Origin: Fodinibacter sp038258215
Lineage (GTDB): Bacteria; Actinomycetota; Actinomycetes; Actinomycetales; Dermatophilaceae
Length of the DNA: 64,000 nucleotides
Reading direction: 5' to 3'
Assembly (NCBI GenBank): GCA_038258215.1
Contig: JBBSQC010000001.1
Coordinates: 147,324 to 211,323 of the forward strand
Below the pieces are notes generated by a model. The model did no database searches. It was given only the letters and a program-made list of their open reading frames with translations, and was not told where the DNA came from. Positions 29,240 through 37,519 of the stretch are shown here, in pieces. A program made the translations under genes and the position numbers. Within the stretch, counting starts at the first letter, position 1. Each line of letters starts with the position of its first letter.

Positions 29240-31075
29240 TCAGTTGATGCGGACCAGGCCGCCCTTGACGGTGGTGGTCGCGCTGCCGGACAGCTCGGCG
29301 GTGGCCGAGCCTGCGACCTTGACCGTGGCCCCGGACAGCTCGCCGTTCGCCGTCGCCTTCACGGTGACATTGGTGCCCTTGAGCTCGAGGTCTCCGGTGG
29401 CCGCCACGGAGACCTTGGTGCCCTTGAGCGTGATGTCTCCGGTGCTCGTCTCGACGCTGACGTCCTGCTTGGCGACCACGGTGACGGGTCCCTCCGAGAC
29501 GATCTGCACGGCGGCGTCCGGCTTCTGCACGAGGGTCAGCCTCTGCTTCCCGCCGTGGGTGCTGATCGTGATCTTCTCGTCCTGCGCCGACTCGACCATC
29601 TCGACGACCATCCCCGTGCGGGAGACGAAGGCGCGGCGCTGGACCGCGCCGCTCGTGGCGTCGACGTGCTCCTTCCACGGCACGGTCGGCTCGTCCTGCC
29701 CGTTGTAGAGCCCGCCGAGGACGTAGGGCTCACCGAAGTCGCCGAGGCCGAAGGCGACGAGCACCTCGTCACCGACCTCGGGGAGCACCAGGGCCCCTCG
29801 GCCGGAGCCGGCGCCGGCCTGGAGGGTCCGTGCCCAGCCGCTGACGTAGGAGTCCGACAGAACCGGGAAGGTCACCCTGACCCGGCCGCGGTCGTCCGGG
29901 TCCTTGAGGTCGGTGACCGTCGCGGTGAGCACACCGTCGATCCGCCCGTGACCGGCACCGCCCTGACCGCGGGTCGCGCCGGTGGCGATGCCGTAGAGGG
30001 AGCGCTCCGAGGCGCAGCTCACCGTGAAGCTCGTGACGTAGCCGACGTCCTTCGAGAACTCGTGACGTGTGCTGCTGAGCACGTAGCGGCCGTCGAAGGG
30101 CTTCCCTGCCTTGGTCAGGGTGACGGCCGTGCCGGCGCGCAGGCGAGGGTTGCCCCGAGCGACGCCCTCGAGCTCGGCGAACGAGCCCGCGAGTCGTTCG
30201 GCGACCGCCTTGGCCGACGCGTCGCACTGGGCCTGGGTCCCTTGTCCGGGCCGGGGCTCGACCCAGGTGGGCGCACCGAACCCTCGGGCCAGCTTCGCCG
30301 GATCCGCGTCGGGCAGCGTCGCGCTGGTCGTGGCCGCGGGCGCGTTGGCGACGAGCGGCTTCTTCGTCGCGACGTCCCAGCCTCGCACCTCGACGCCAGG
30401 GACCTGGTCGGACGCGGAGACGTTGGCACGCAGCGAGATGAGGTTGACGCCCCTCTCGAGCACCAAGGGGTCCTGGCGGGCACCGGCCTGACCCGACGGG
30501 GCGCTCGTCGCCGACTCCGGCCGTCGGAAGTCCAGGGCGCCGTCGTGCACGGCCACCTCTGCGCCGACGTCGGCGGCCAGGGTGCGCAGGAACGACCAGT
30601 CACTGACTCCGCCCTGGCCCACGTGGTCGCGAACCTGAGGGAAGGAGTCGATCGTGCCGACCTTCAGCCCGGCGCGCTGGGCGACCTGCCTGGCAATGTC
30701 GCCGGCGGTCACCTTGACATAGGCCTCGACGCGCCGCCCGCGGAAGAGCCGGTGCGACGTGTCGTAACCGCGCACGATCGTGCGCGTGCCGCCGGGGCCG
30801 ACCTCGACCTCGACCGCCGTGACCTCTCCGGTCATCAGCGGCTCGGCGCCGCCGGGTCCGCTGCGCTGCACGGACAGACGCACCGTGGAGCCGATCGAGA
30901 TCCGGGCGTCTTCGAGCACCTTGGCCCCGTCGTCGAGGAAGCGCAGCACGAACAGGTCCGGCACCGTGCGGCTGTCGTCGACGAAGGCGCTCCCCAGCCG
31001 GGCTGCGACGTCGGGCGCGAGCGGCGACCCGTCGAGGTGGACGAGCAGGGTGCTGCTCGTCTCCTCACCTGACAT
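29240..31075 (-). CDS. VgrG/gpD-like eCIS spike hub protein
   Basis: A 611-residue spike protein. The N-terminal region up to about 350 resembles the phage gpD/gp27-like hub (DLFVLRFLDD, SIGSTVRLSV, DWSFLRTLAADVGAEV). The middle is an OB-fold gp5-like domain (DPDDRGRVRVTFPVL, EVGDEVLVAFGLGDFGEPYVLGGLYNG). The C-terminus is a repetitive beta helix with alternating Thr/Val strands ending at the tip side, on which PAAR sits. It should form a trimer. The start overlaps the LysM gene by 11 bases, so the genes are coupled. Confidence 0.92.
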   Translation of the reverse strand: MSGEETSSTLLVHLDGSPLAPDVAARLGSAFVDDSRTVPDLFVLRFLDDGAKVLEDARISIGSTVRLSVQRSGPGGAEPLMTGEVTAVEVEVGPGGTRTIVRGYDTSHRLFRGRRVEAYVKVTAGDIARQVAQRAGLKVGTIDSFPQVRDHVGQGGVSDWSFLRTLAADVGAEVAVHDGALDFRRPESATSAPSGQAGARQDPLVLERGVNLISLRANVSASDQVPGVEVRGWDVATKKPLVANAPAATTSATLPDADPAKLARGFGAPTWVEPRPGQGTQAQCDASAKAVAERLAGSFAELEGVARGNPRLRAGTAVTLTKAGKPFDGRYVLSSTRHEFSKDVGYVTSFTVSCASERSLYGIATGATRGQGGAGHGRIDGVLTATVTDLKDPDDRGRVRVTFPVLSDSYVSGWARTLQAGAGSGRGALVLPEVGDEVLVAFGLGDFGEPYVLGGLYNGQDEPTVPWKEHVDATSGAVQRRAFVSRTGMVVEMVESAQDEKITISTHGGKQRLTLVQKPDAAVQIVSEGPVTVVAKQDVSVETSTGDITLKGTKVSVAATGDLELKGTNVTVKATANGELSGATVKVAGSATAELSGSATTTVKGGLVRIN

Positions 31076-31922
31076 GACTCACCGCCACGGTTGCGGAGGC
31101 CGGTGGGAGCATGGTGCCCGCGGGGTGGTCGCTCGGAACCACCACTGGGGTGGGGCCGGTGGGAGTGGCGACGAGGTCCTCGGCCGCGGGCATGAGCAAC
31201 GTGGTCCCCGGCCGCAGCTGCATGGGGTCGTCGATGCCGTTGATGTCGGCGACCGCCCGCCAGAGGCCCGGGTCGCCGTACTCCTGGTAAGCGAGGACGG
31301 GCAGCGTGTCGCCCTCGACGAGAACATGCACCCGGCGTGGCACCAACCCGCCGGACGAGGGGTTCTGCTTGGGCGGCTCGCCCGCCAGCTCCTCGAGGTT
31401 CACGGTGCAGACCGCTCGGATCGGGGTGCCCCCCGGGGTGAACATCGTGTACTTCGCCGTCACGCTGCCGATGTAGGACAGGAAACCGGTCAACCCGCCC
31501 CACCGGAACAGAACCCATGGGGGGGAGCCCTTGTCCTTCTGGTGGGACGGTGCGGTGGGGACGCAGCACGCGAAGAGCTTCTCGACCCGCTTGACCACGC
31601 TGGCGTCCTGGGTGTCGGACGCGTCGAAGAACATCTCCAGAGCGAGCTTGGACGGCTGCGACCCGATGTACTGCGGTGGCGAACTCTTCTTGTTGCCCTT
31701 GCCCGCATCGCGGTTCCAGCTCGCCGACTTGCTCAGGCTGAGCTCCTTCGGGTTGAACTGGAACGTGATCTTGCCGATCTCTGGGCCGGGCTTGGACAGG
31801 TTCCCGTCCGGGGACGGCTCGTGGAGCAGGAGGTAGGCGTGCTCCAGCTTGGGGCGTCCATGGGCGTCGAGCGTCGTGCCGCCCGTCGCGGTGGCGTCGA
31901 AGGCGACCGGACTGGACCCCAT
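31065..31922 (-). CDS. LysM-domain baseplate/hub adaptor of the eCIS
   Basis: A 285-residue protein combining the ITFQFNPKELSLSKSASW block found in contractile-system 'LysM peptidoglycan-binding' proteins with a LysM-like repeat around residues 200-252 (RVHVLVEGDTLPVLAYQEYG, DINGIDDPMQLRPGTTLLMP). Homologues sit next to the spike gene and bridge the inner tube to the hub. The C-terminal 30 residues are Pro/Thr-rich. Start ATG 31922 shares one base with the tube gene stop (TGATG), and its 3' end overlaps the VgrG-like start. Confidence 0.87.
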   Translation of the reverse strand: MGSSPVAFDATATGGTTLDAHGRPKLEHAYLLLHEPSPDGNLSKPGPEIGKITFQFNPKELSLSKSASWNRDAGKGNKKSSPPQYIGSQPSKLALEMFFDASDTQDASVVKRVEKLFACCVPTAPSHQKDKGSPPWVLFRWGGLTGFLSYIGSVTAKYTMFTPGGTPIRAVCTVNLEELAGEPPKQNPSSGGLVPRRVHVLVEGDTLPVLAYQEYGDPGLWRAVADINGIDDPMQLRPGTTLLMPAAEDLVATPTGPTPVVVPSDHPAGTMLPPASATVAVSHVR

Positions 31923-32362
31923 CACGCCCCCTGACCGCTCGCCACGAAGCCGTGGTGGGCGATCTCGACCGTCTCGGTGACGACCTTGGGCTGGTCGGGC
32001 GTCAGTGCGGGCCCGGTCCAGCGGACGGGGACCACGTCGAGCAGCCCCCAGGAGGCGATGACCTTTCCGTCCGCTCGCATGGCGACGATGGTGCCGGTCT
32101 TGCGGGTGTAGCCCGTCTGCAGGCTGGACAGCCACGTCGCGATCTTCTCGGTGTCGCGACCCAGCGGCCGGGTGAGCTTGATGTTGGGGTACTTCAGGCG
32201 TGTCGGCAGCTGCCACGCGAAGCCGTTGTTGCCGCCCTCCTCACGGGTCTCCAGCACCACCTCACAGCCGAGGCCCTCACAGCTGGCGAACTCGCCGAGG
32301 TCCTGGTCGTCCAGGCTGACCCTGAACCGCACGGAGAGCGCCGTCTCGATGTCCTCGATCAT
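31922..32362 (-). CDS. eCIS inner tube protein 2 (T4 gp19 family)
   Basis: A 146-residue tube-family protein: SVRFRVSLDDQDLGEFASCEGLG, then KYPNIKLTRPLGRDTEKIATWL and a C-terminal VTETVEIAHHGF strand. The pattern of a beta-barrel tube subunit with a LTRP strand is clear. Loci of this kind usually carry a major tube gene by the sheath (here 35354-35800) and a second tube-initiator near the hub; this is the second by position. It is 9 bases downstream of the proline-rich VQR gene. Confidence 0.9.
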   Translation of the reverse strand: MIEDIETALSVRFRVSLDDQDLGEFASCEGLGCEVVLETREEGGNNGFAWQLPTRLKYPNIKLTRPLGRDTEKIATWLSSLQTGYTRKTGTIVAMRADGKVIASWGLLDVVPVRWTGPALTPDQPKVVTETVEIAHHGFVASGQGA

Positions 32363-32371
32363 GAGCCCTCC

Positions 32372-34738
32372 TCACCAGGCGTCCGTGCGCAGACCGCGGC
32401 GCTCGCGGTCCAGGAGCAGCTCGGCCCGAAGGCTCGCGGCCAGCGGGCCGTAGAGCCGTCGTGCCAGCTCGTCGAGCTGTTGCGGGGTCGTGACGGCGCC
32501 AAGCGCGGGGACGGCCCCTGTCGTCGCGGGCGGTCCCACAGGAGGGGTGGGCCCGGCGGCCACGCCGGGGGCCGGTGCAGGCGGGCCTTCCGGGGCCGTG
32601 TCCGCGGGGGCTCCCGCAATGGGCGCCGCGGTCGGGATGCCGGCCGCCATGGGTGGTGTGCCACTATCGGCCGGCGACGCCCCTGCCACGGCGGCGACAA
32701 GAGCTCGAGCCGAGGACACGGGCATCGGCAGCCGTCCCGGATCGGGTACGACCTCGGACCGGATGGCCGGCGCGCCAAGGGCCCAGGGCAGGTCCGCCGG
32801 CACCGACGGTAAGGAGTCCGGGAGGCCGGCCGGCGGTCGGGTCAGCGCCCCCGGCAACCTGGGCGGGCCGGCGGGCAGCGACGGCCGGTCGGGCAGGGTC
32901 CGTGGCAGGGTCGAGAGCCCAGGAAGCCGCTGCACGGTCGGCGGCCCCGGATGCCCGGTGATCTGGGTGGCCCGCTGGACCCGGGGGAGGGTGAGCGTGG
33001 ACTGGTTCCCCCGTCCGTGTGCGGCGGCCCCGTTCGTCCGCGTGACGAACTGAGGGTGTGCTGACCACGGGGCATCGCCCGGCTTCGGTCGGTCGACCGG
33101 CTCCGGGAGCCGCGGCTGCGGGCCGGCCGCGCCCGACCGGGAGACGACGATCTCGGTGAGCCGGCCGGCATCCCGACCCACCACGGGGAGTGACCGCTGC
33201 AGGGCCGGCGTCGGCGGGGGGTGCGGGGTCACCACCTCGCGGTGTGCTGTGCCTGGGGGGAGTCCGCGTGGCTCCCCGCTGTCGGGCGTGCGCGACACGG
33301 TGGGCCCTGGGGCCCACGACCCTGGCGCGACCTCCGGCACGGTGTGGTGCTGGGTCGGTGGTGCCGGGTCGGTGCGCGTGGCCGCGGGGAGTGGGTGGTC
33401 GACGATCTCGTCCGGCGGAGGGTCGACCGACCGGGAGAGAGTGAGCGGCATCGGTGGCGGTGCCGTGGGGGCCTCCGGCCCGACGACGTCCCCGATGCCG
33501 CCGCCCTCGGTGTGCGGCGACGCCTCTGAGGCGTCGGCCACGTCGACGGGTGCACTGAGGAAGGGTGCACTCCCGAGGGAGGGTGCACTGGGCGACGGCT
33601 CGGCGTCGCCGGCGTTGGGATCCGGGTCTGCCGCACGATCAGCTGTCGACGTGGGCGCGAGGGCGGTGAGCCCTGGCTCCGCGACGAAGGGAGCAGGGCG
33701 ATGCTGGGGTGGCCGCGTCGCCGCCGCCGGCGAGGACGTCGAACGCTGCACCACCGGGAGCGGGTGATCCGTCGCCGTCGCCGTCGCCGGTGGGGCCGGG
33801 GGCAAGGGCGCCCCCAGTCCCAGGCGCTGGCCCGATCTGCTCGATGCCGCGTGCGTGGCCTGAGGTGCCCGAGCGGCCTGCCGCTGCACAGGGGTGAGGT
33901 GGTCGGACACGGACCGGTCGGGCCCGGCGGTTCGCTGGTCGACGGGGGCCGCGCTCGGGGGAGGAGCGCCCGTGGAGATGGCCGGCGCGTCACTGGTGCT
34001 CGGGATGGCTACCTCGGTGGCGGACGGGCCCGGCGGTGAGGCGGTCGAGCGCTGCACCGCGAGGGGGAGGGCTGCGGGTGGGCGAGCGACCGCCCCGCTC
34101 GACGGACCCGTACGTGGTGCGGCCGACGCGGGCGGTTCTGGCCCCATCGATGACGACGGGGCCTCGGGCCCGGGGTGGAGGGGCCTGAGGTCCTCAGGCT
34201 CGCCGGGCCCGCCGGCGACCGGGGCGTCGCGGTGCTCGCGGGGCGACTCGCCCGGTGGCTCCGCGGTCAGGGTGAGCACCGGGAGGATGTCGTCGGTCGA
34301 CGTAGTGAGCGCCCGCGAGATCACCGGGTGGGGCGCCTGCATACGCACCTCGGCGAGCGCGCTCGACGGCGGGGATGCACCCGCATGCCTCGGCGTGCTC
34401 TCCGCGTGAGGCGCAGGGGCTCGGCGGGCGAGGACGGGGAGCCCTGCGGCCGCACCCCTCCCCGGGGGTGCGCCGGCCGCGGGCTCGGGGAAGCGCGGGC
34501 GCGCGAGGACCGGCATCCCGACCGTCACCTGACGCTGGACGGTGCCGGTGAGCGCAGGGCTGCTCCACGACGACCTGGGACCGGGAAACGTGAGGTCGGC
34601 GGTCGTGAGGACAGGAGCGAGCTGGGTGCTCAGTGGTGGGAGTGCAGCCCACCCAGCAGGGGAGACCGTGGGGACAGAATGCCGTCGATCCACCTGGGCC
34701 GGCTCCGGCTGCGCCCGGACCCCCCACGGCCAGCGCAC
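32372..34738 (-). CDS. Large proline-rich eCIS protein with repeated VQR motifs
   Basis: A 788-residue, mostly low-complexity Pro/Ala/Ser/Thr protein. Short motifs recur throughout: GTVQRQV, PVVQRST, TPVQRQA, PRVQRAT and PTVQRLP. The ordered part is the C-terminus: PQQLDELARRLYGPLAASLR then ELLLDRERRG, a pattern I associate with conserved eCIS proteins. VQR motifs also occur in the cargo-like protein at 37520 and the DUF4157 protein at 40874. A scaffolding, tape-measure or loading role is possible but unproved. The start is taken as GTG 34738, two bases after the DUF6760-like stop; a later start at the MPVLARPRF methionine is an alternative. Confidence 0.65.
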   Translation of the reverse strand: MRWPWGVRAQPEPAQVDRRHSVPTVSPAGWAALPPLSTQLAPVLTTADLTFPGPRSSWSSPALTGTVQRQVTVGMPVLARPRFPEPAAGAPPGRGAAAGLPVLARRAPAPHAESTPRHAGASPPSSALAEVRMQAPHPVISRALTTSTDDILPVLTLTAEPPGESPREHRDAPVAGGPGEPEDLRPLHPGPEAPSSSMGPEPPASAAPRTGPSSGAVARPPAALPLAVQRSTASPPGPSATEVAIPSTSDAPAISTGAPPPSAAPVDQRTAGPDRSVSDHLTPVQRQAARAPQATHAASSRSGQRLGLGAPLPPAPPATATATDHPLPVVQRSTSSPAAATRPPQHRPAPFVAEPGLTALAPTSTADRAADPDPNAGDAEPSPSAPSLGSAPFLSAPVDVADASEASPHTEGGGIGDVVGPEAPTAPPPMPLTLSRSVDPPPDEIVDHPLPAATRTDPAPPTQHHTVPEVAPGSWAPGPTVSRTPDSGEPRGLPPGTAHREVVTPHPPPTPALQRSLPVVGRDAGRLTEIVVSRSGAAGPQPRLPEPVDRPKPGDAPWSAHPQFVTRTNGAAAHGRGNQSTLTLPRVQRATQITGHPGPPTVQRLPGLSTLPRTLPDRPSLPAGPPRLPGALTRPPAGLPDSLPSVPADLPWALGAPAIRSEVVPDPGRLPMPVSSARALVAAVAGASPADSGTPPMAAGIPTAAPIAGAPADTAPEGPPAPAPGVAAGPTPPVGPPATTGAVPALGAVTTPQQLDELARRLYGPLAASLRAELLLDRERRGLRTDAW

Positions 34739-34740
34739 GG

Positions 34741-34899
34741 TCAGCCCTCCTCGGAGATCCGGGTGTTGATGCTGGCGATCTCCTGCACATAGCGACCCCG
34801 CTGGCCGTGCTCGAGGTCGAGGATCTCGTCGAGTGCCCAGTGGAAGTGGTAGGCGACGTACGCAACCTCCTCGTGGATGCGGTCGGGTGCGTACGTCAC
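34741..34899 (-). CDS. Small DUF6760-like tail-assembly protein
   Basis: A 52-residue protein whose pattern (TYAPDRIHEEVAYVAYHFHW, then LEHGQRGRYVQEIASIN) matches the short family I recognise as DUF6760, regularly found between tube and later genes in eCIS loci. Its GTG overlaps the stop of the preceding gene (GTGA). The arrangement resembles paired tail-assembly chaperone genes of phages; function is inferred from that. Confidence 0.75.
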   Translation of the reverse strand: MTYAPDRIHEEVAYVAYHFHWALDEILDLEHGQRGRYVQEIASINTRISEEG

Positions 34900-35354
34900 G
34901 ATTCCCCCAGGCGGCCACCCGAGAGGTCCACGGCGAAGCGGTGCGAGCACTCCGGGCAGGTGACCGCAGCCCGGGTGTGGCCCTCGGTGTTGACCCGGCG
35001 GTAGAAGTCCTGCAGGAACGCGACGTCTGAGGCGAACATGTTCTCGATGACGTTCGGGGTGACGGCCGACACCGTGCCCAGCGAGGTGATGACCCGGGCG
35101 AGCAACACGACGGAGGTGAAGGCGGGGTTCTCCATGACCCGGGCGTCGTAGAGCGGCAGCAGCTCGTCGCGAGCGGTCGCGAGACGCATCGTTCCGTGCC
35201 GGTGCACCGCGCCGCCCGAGTCAACGAACCCTCGGGGCAGCTCGAACTCGAACTCGGTACGCAGCACCGGCCGCTCGGGGGCGAACGCCACGGGGTGGTC
35301 GAGGTCGAGGGTGTCCGACCCCGGCGCCGCACCGTTGACCCTCGAGCGCTGCAT
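34896..35354 (-). CDS. Conserved eCIS tail-assembly-like protein
   Basis: A 152-residue protein placed directly after the main tube gene. The N-terminal half is beta-rich (RTEFEFELPRGFVDSGGAVH), then TARDELLPLYDARVMENPAF and a helix. It ends with a CPECSHRFAVDL segment that carries a single CxxC. Gene order tube - this - DUF6760-like recurs in contractile loci and suggests an assembly chaperone or a part of the initiation complex; I cannot name the family with certainty. Start ATG 35354 shares one base with the tube stop. Confidence 0.7.
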   Translation of the reverse strand: MQRSRVNGAAPGSDTLDLDHPVAFAPERPVLRTEFEFELPRGFVDSGGAVHRHGTMRLATARDELLPLYDARVMENPAFTSVVLLARVITSLGTVSAVTPNVIENMFASDVAFLQDFYRRVNTEGHTRAAVTCPECSHRFAVDLSGGRLGES

Positions 35355-35800
35355 CACGCCACCGACGACTCGTCGAAGCAGAGGGTGAACTTCTCCGTGG
35401 CTGCCTCGGTGGCGCCCGCCTTCAGGGTGCTGACCTCGACGCTCTGGACCCACACGTTCTTGAACTCGAGCGTCTTGATGGCCTGCCCGGCGTAGTCCGT
35501 GACCTCCACTGCAGCGGTCTTGCGTGCACCGGCGACGTCACCCTCCATGACCTGCTTGAGCCAGTCGGTGATCGCCTTGCTGTCGGTCAGGCCGCGGGTC
35601 ACGGTGATCTTGCCGGGCTTCGGCCGACCGATCATGTTCCGCACGATGAACTTGCCCTCCTTGGTCTGCTGCTTCATCTCGATCGAGTCGACTTCGGCCT
35701 TCAGGCCGCTGACCTCGATGACCTTGGGCACCTCGATGCCGTCGAGGATGAAGCGGAAGCCGTGGGCGGCGGCGGAGTCGAGGGGGTCGGCGAGTGCCAT
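35354..35800 (-). CDS. eCIS major inner tube protein (T4 gp19 family)
   Basis: A 148-residue tube protein: AAAHGFRFILDGIEVPKVIE, VSGLKAEVDSIEMKQQT, IGRPKPGKITVTRGLTDSKA and a C-terminal EKFTLCFDESS strand. These blocks are typical of contractile-tail tubes, which polymerise as hexamer rings inside the sheath. It follows the sheath gene by 36 bases, the usual order. Confidence 0.93.
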   Translation of the reverse strand: MALADPLDSAAAHGFRFILDGIEVPKVIEVSGLKAEVDSIEMKQQTKEGKFIVRNMIGRPKPGKITVTRGLTDSKAITDWLKQVMEGDVAGARKTAAVEVTDYAGQAIKTLEFKNVWVQSVEVSTLKAGATEAATEKFTLCFDESSVA

Positions 35801-35836
35801 GGGAGTGCTCCTGTCTGGGTGATGAGTGCCTGCGGA

Positions 35837-37405
35837 TCACTCGCTGACGAGACTGACGCCGCCGGAGAACTGCGAGAGCTGGAAGATGACGAACTCAGCC
35901 GGTTTGACTGGTGCAACGCCGATCTGGCACACCACCTGGCCGGCGTCGATGCCTTCGGAGGGGTTGGTCTCGTCGTCGCACTTGACGTAGTAGGCATCGT
36001 CGGGTGTGGCGCCGAAGAGCGCCCCCTTGCGCCACTCATTGACCAGGAAGGCGCTGATCGTGCGACGGATCCGGGCCCACAGCTGCGGGTCGTTGGGCTC
36101 GAAGACCGTCCACTGCGTGCCGATGAGGATGGACTCTTCGAGGTAGTTGAACAGCCGTCGCACGTTGACGTAGCGCCACGCAGGGTCGCTCGACAGTGTG
36201 CGCGCTCCCCAGACCCGTACCCCTCGACCGGGGAATGAGCGGATGCAGTTGATGCCCACCGGGTTGAGCAGGTCGTGCTCGGCCTTCGTGATGCGGCTCT
36301 GCAGCGCGATCGCGCCGCGGACGACCTCGTTCGCGGGGGCCTTGTGCACGCCGCGGGTGTCGTCGTTGCGCGCCCAGATGCCGGCCATGTGGCCACTCGG
36401 CGGCACGAACTTGCTGGTGCCCGTGGCGGGGTCGAACACCTTGGGGTAGGGCCAGTAGAGCGTCGCGAACTTCGAGTCGTAGCCGGCCTCGTTCACCCGC
36501 CAGTCCTTGATCTGCTGCGGGTTGAGGTCTGGCGGCGGGTCGAGGATGGCGAGCCGGTTGCCCATCAGCTCGCAGTGCGCGATGACCGCGAGCTGCACCG
36601 CCTTGAAGGCCTCGAGGTCGATGGCGCCGGCCTCGAGGGCCGCCACGAGGTCGGGCACCGCGACCATGGTGACCTCGTCGACCGTCTCGAGGGCGCTGAA
36701 GCCGGTGCGCTTCGCGACGTCACCGACGTAGTCGTCGGGGGACAGGCTGGACTCGGGCGCCGGCTGCGGAGGAGCCACGAGGGCGGTGGTGCCCTTGGGA
36801 GGGTGGCTGAGGGCGGTGCCGGGCTTGACCTCGTCGAACGCGATCACCGTGGAGACGGTGTTGACGCGGGTCGCGACGTTGGTGTCGCCCTTGGCGACCG
36901 AGACGTTGTCGAAGGCCTCGGCCTCGGTGCCGTCGACGAGCACGACCAGCCTGAACTGGTCCTTCGGGGGGCTGTCCCCGCCGGGGTCGGTCACCTCGAG
37001 CGAGATGTTCTTGCCGGCGGCAGTGCCGACGGCCTGGACGCGGTAGCCGCCCAGAGTTGCGCGCGGGGGCCCGGCCAGCTCCTCCTTGGCCCGGCCCTTG
37101 GCGACCGTGCCCTTGGGCGGCTTCGCTCCCTCGGGGGCCACCCCGCTGCCGATCCGCACGATGAAGGCCGTGTTGCCGCCGTTCTGCATGTATCCGTAGA
37201 CCGCGTGCGCCAGGTAGCTGTCCGGTTGGAAGTCACCGAACGCCTCGGTGAACTGGGTCCAGTTGGTGACCAGGGTCGGCTGGTTGAGCGGGCCCTTCTC
37301 GGCGAAGCCCACGAAGGCGGCGACGGCGGTGCCGACCCCCTCGATGGGGCGCGACCCGGCCTCGACCTCTTCGACGTAGACACCGGGCGACAGATAGTTC
37401 GGCAT
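35837..37405 (-). CDS. eCIS contractile sheath protein
   Basis: A 522-residue sheath subunit. It begins PNYLSPGVYVEEVEAGSRPI, the signature N-terminus of phage tail sheaths, followed by VGTAVAAFVGFAEKGP. The conserved C-terminal region contains GINCIRSFPGRGVRVWGART and FEPNDPQLWARIRRTISAFL. Contraction of this sheath drives the tube through a target membrane. The start ATG 37405 has a strong GAGGAGGGGG Shine-Dalgarno. Only one sheath gene is present; some systems have two or three. Confidence 0.96.
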   Translation of the reverse strand: MPNYLSPGVYVEEVEAGSRPIEGVGTAVAAFVGFAEKGPLNQPTLVTNWTQFTEAFGDFQPDSYLAHAVYGYMQNGGNTAFIVRIGSGVAPEGAKPPKGTVAKGRAKEELAGPPRATLGGYRVQAVGTAAGKNISLEVTDPGGDSPPKDQFRLVVLVDGTEAEAFDNVSVAKGDTNVATRVNTVSTVIAFDEVKPGTALSHPPKGTTALVAPPQPAPESSLSPDDYVGDVAKRTGFSALETVDEVTMVAVPDLVAALEAGAIDLEAFKAVQLAVIAHCELMGNRLAILDPPPDLNPQQIKDWRVNEAGYDSKFATLYWPYPKVFDPATGTSKFVPPSGHMAGIWARNDDTRGVHKAPANEVVRGAIALQSRITKAEHDLLNPVGINCIRSFPGRGVRVWGARTLSSDPAWRYVNVRRLFNYLEESILIGTQWTVFEPNDPQLWARIRRTISAFLVNEWRKGALFGATPDDAYYVKCDDETNPSEGIDAGQVVCQIGVAPVKPAEFVIFQLSQFSGGVSLVSE

Positions 37406-37519
37406 GCCCCCTCCTCGGGTGGTCCGTGGGCGATAGACCAAGGATCCGAGCGGTGGGGGATGCCGGGCACGTCCGTCAGCGCGTCAGGTCGGGTATGCGC
37501 ACCTGCCCCTTCGGGCCGA

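Noticed and set aside
29222..31072. 616-codon plus-strand open frame opposite the VgrG-like gene
   Set aside because: Shadow of a clear spike-protein gene; its translation has no recognisable domain.
37406..37519. Possible gene in the gap between the cargo-like gene and the sheath gene
   Set aside because: The 114-base gap has no credible start with a ribosome-binding site; it contains only a weak CCCCTTCGGG hairpin and the sheath Shine-Dalgarno.
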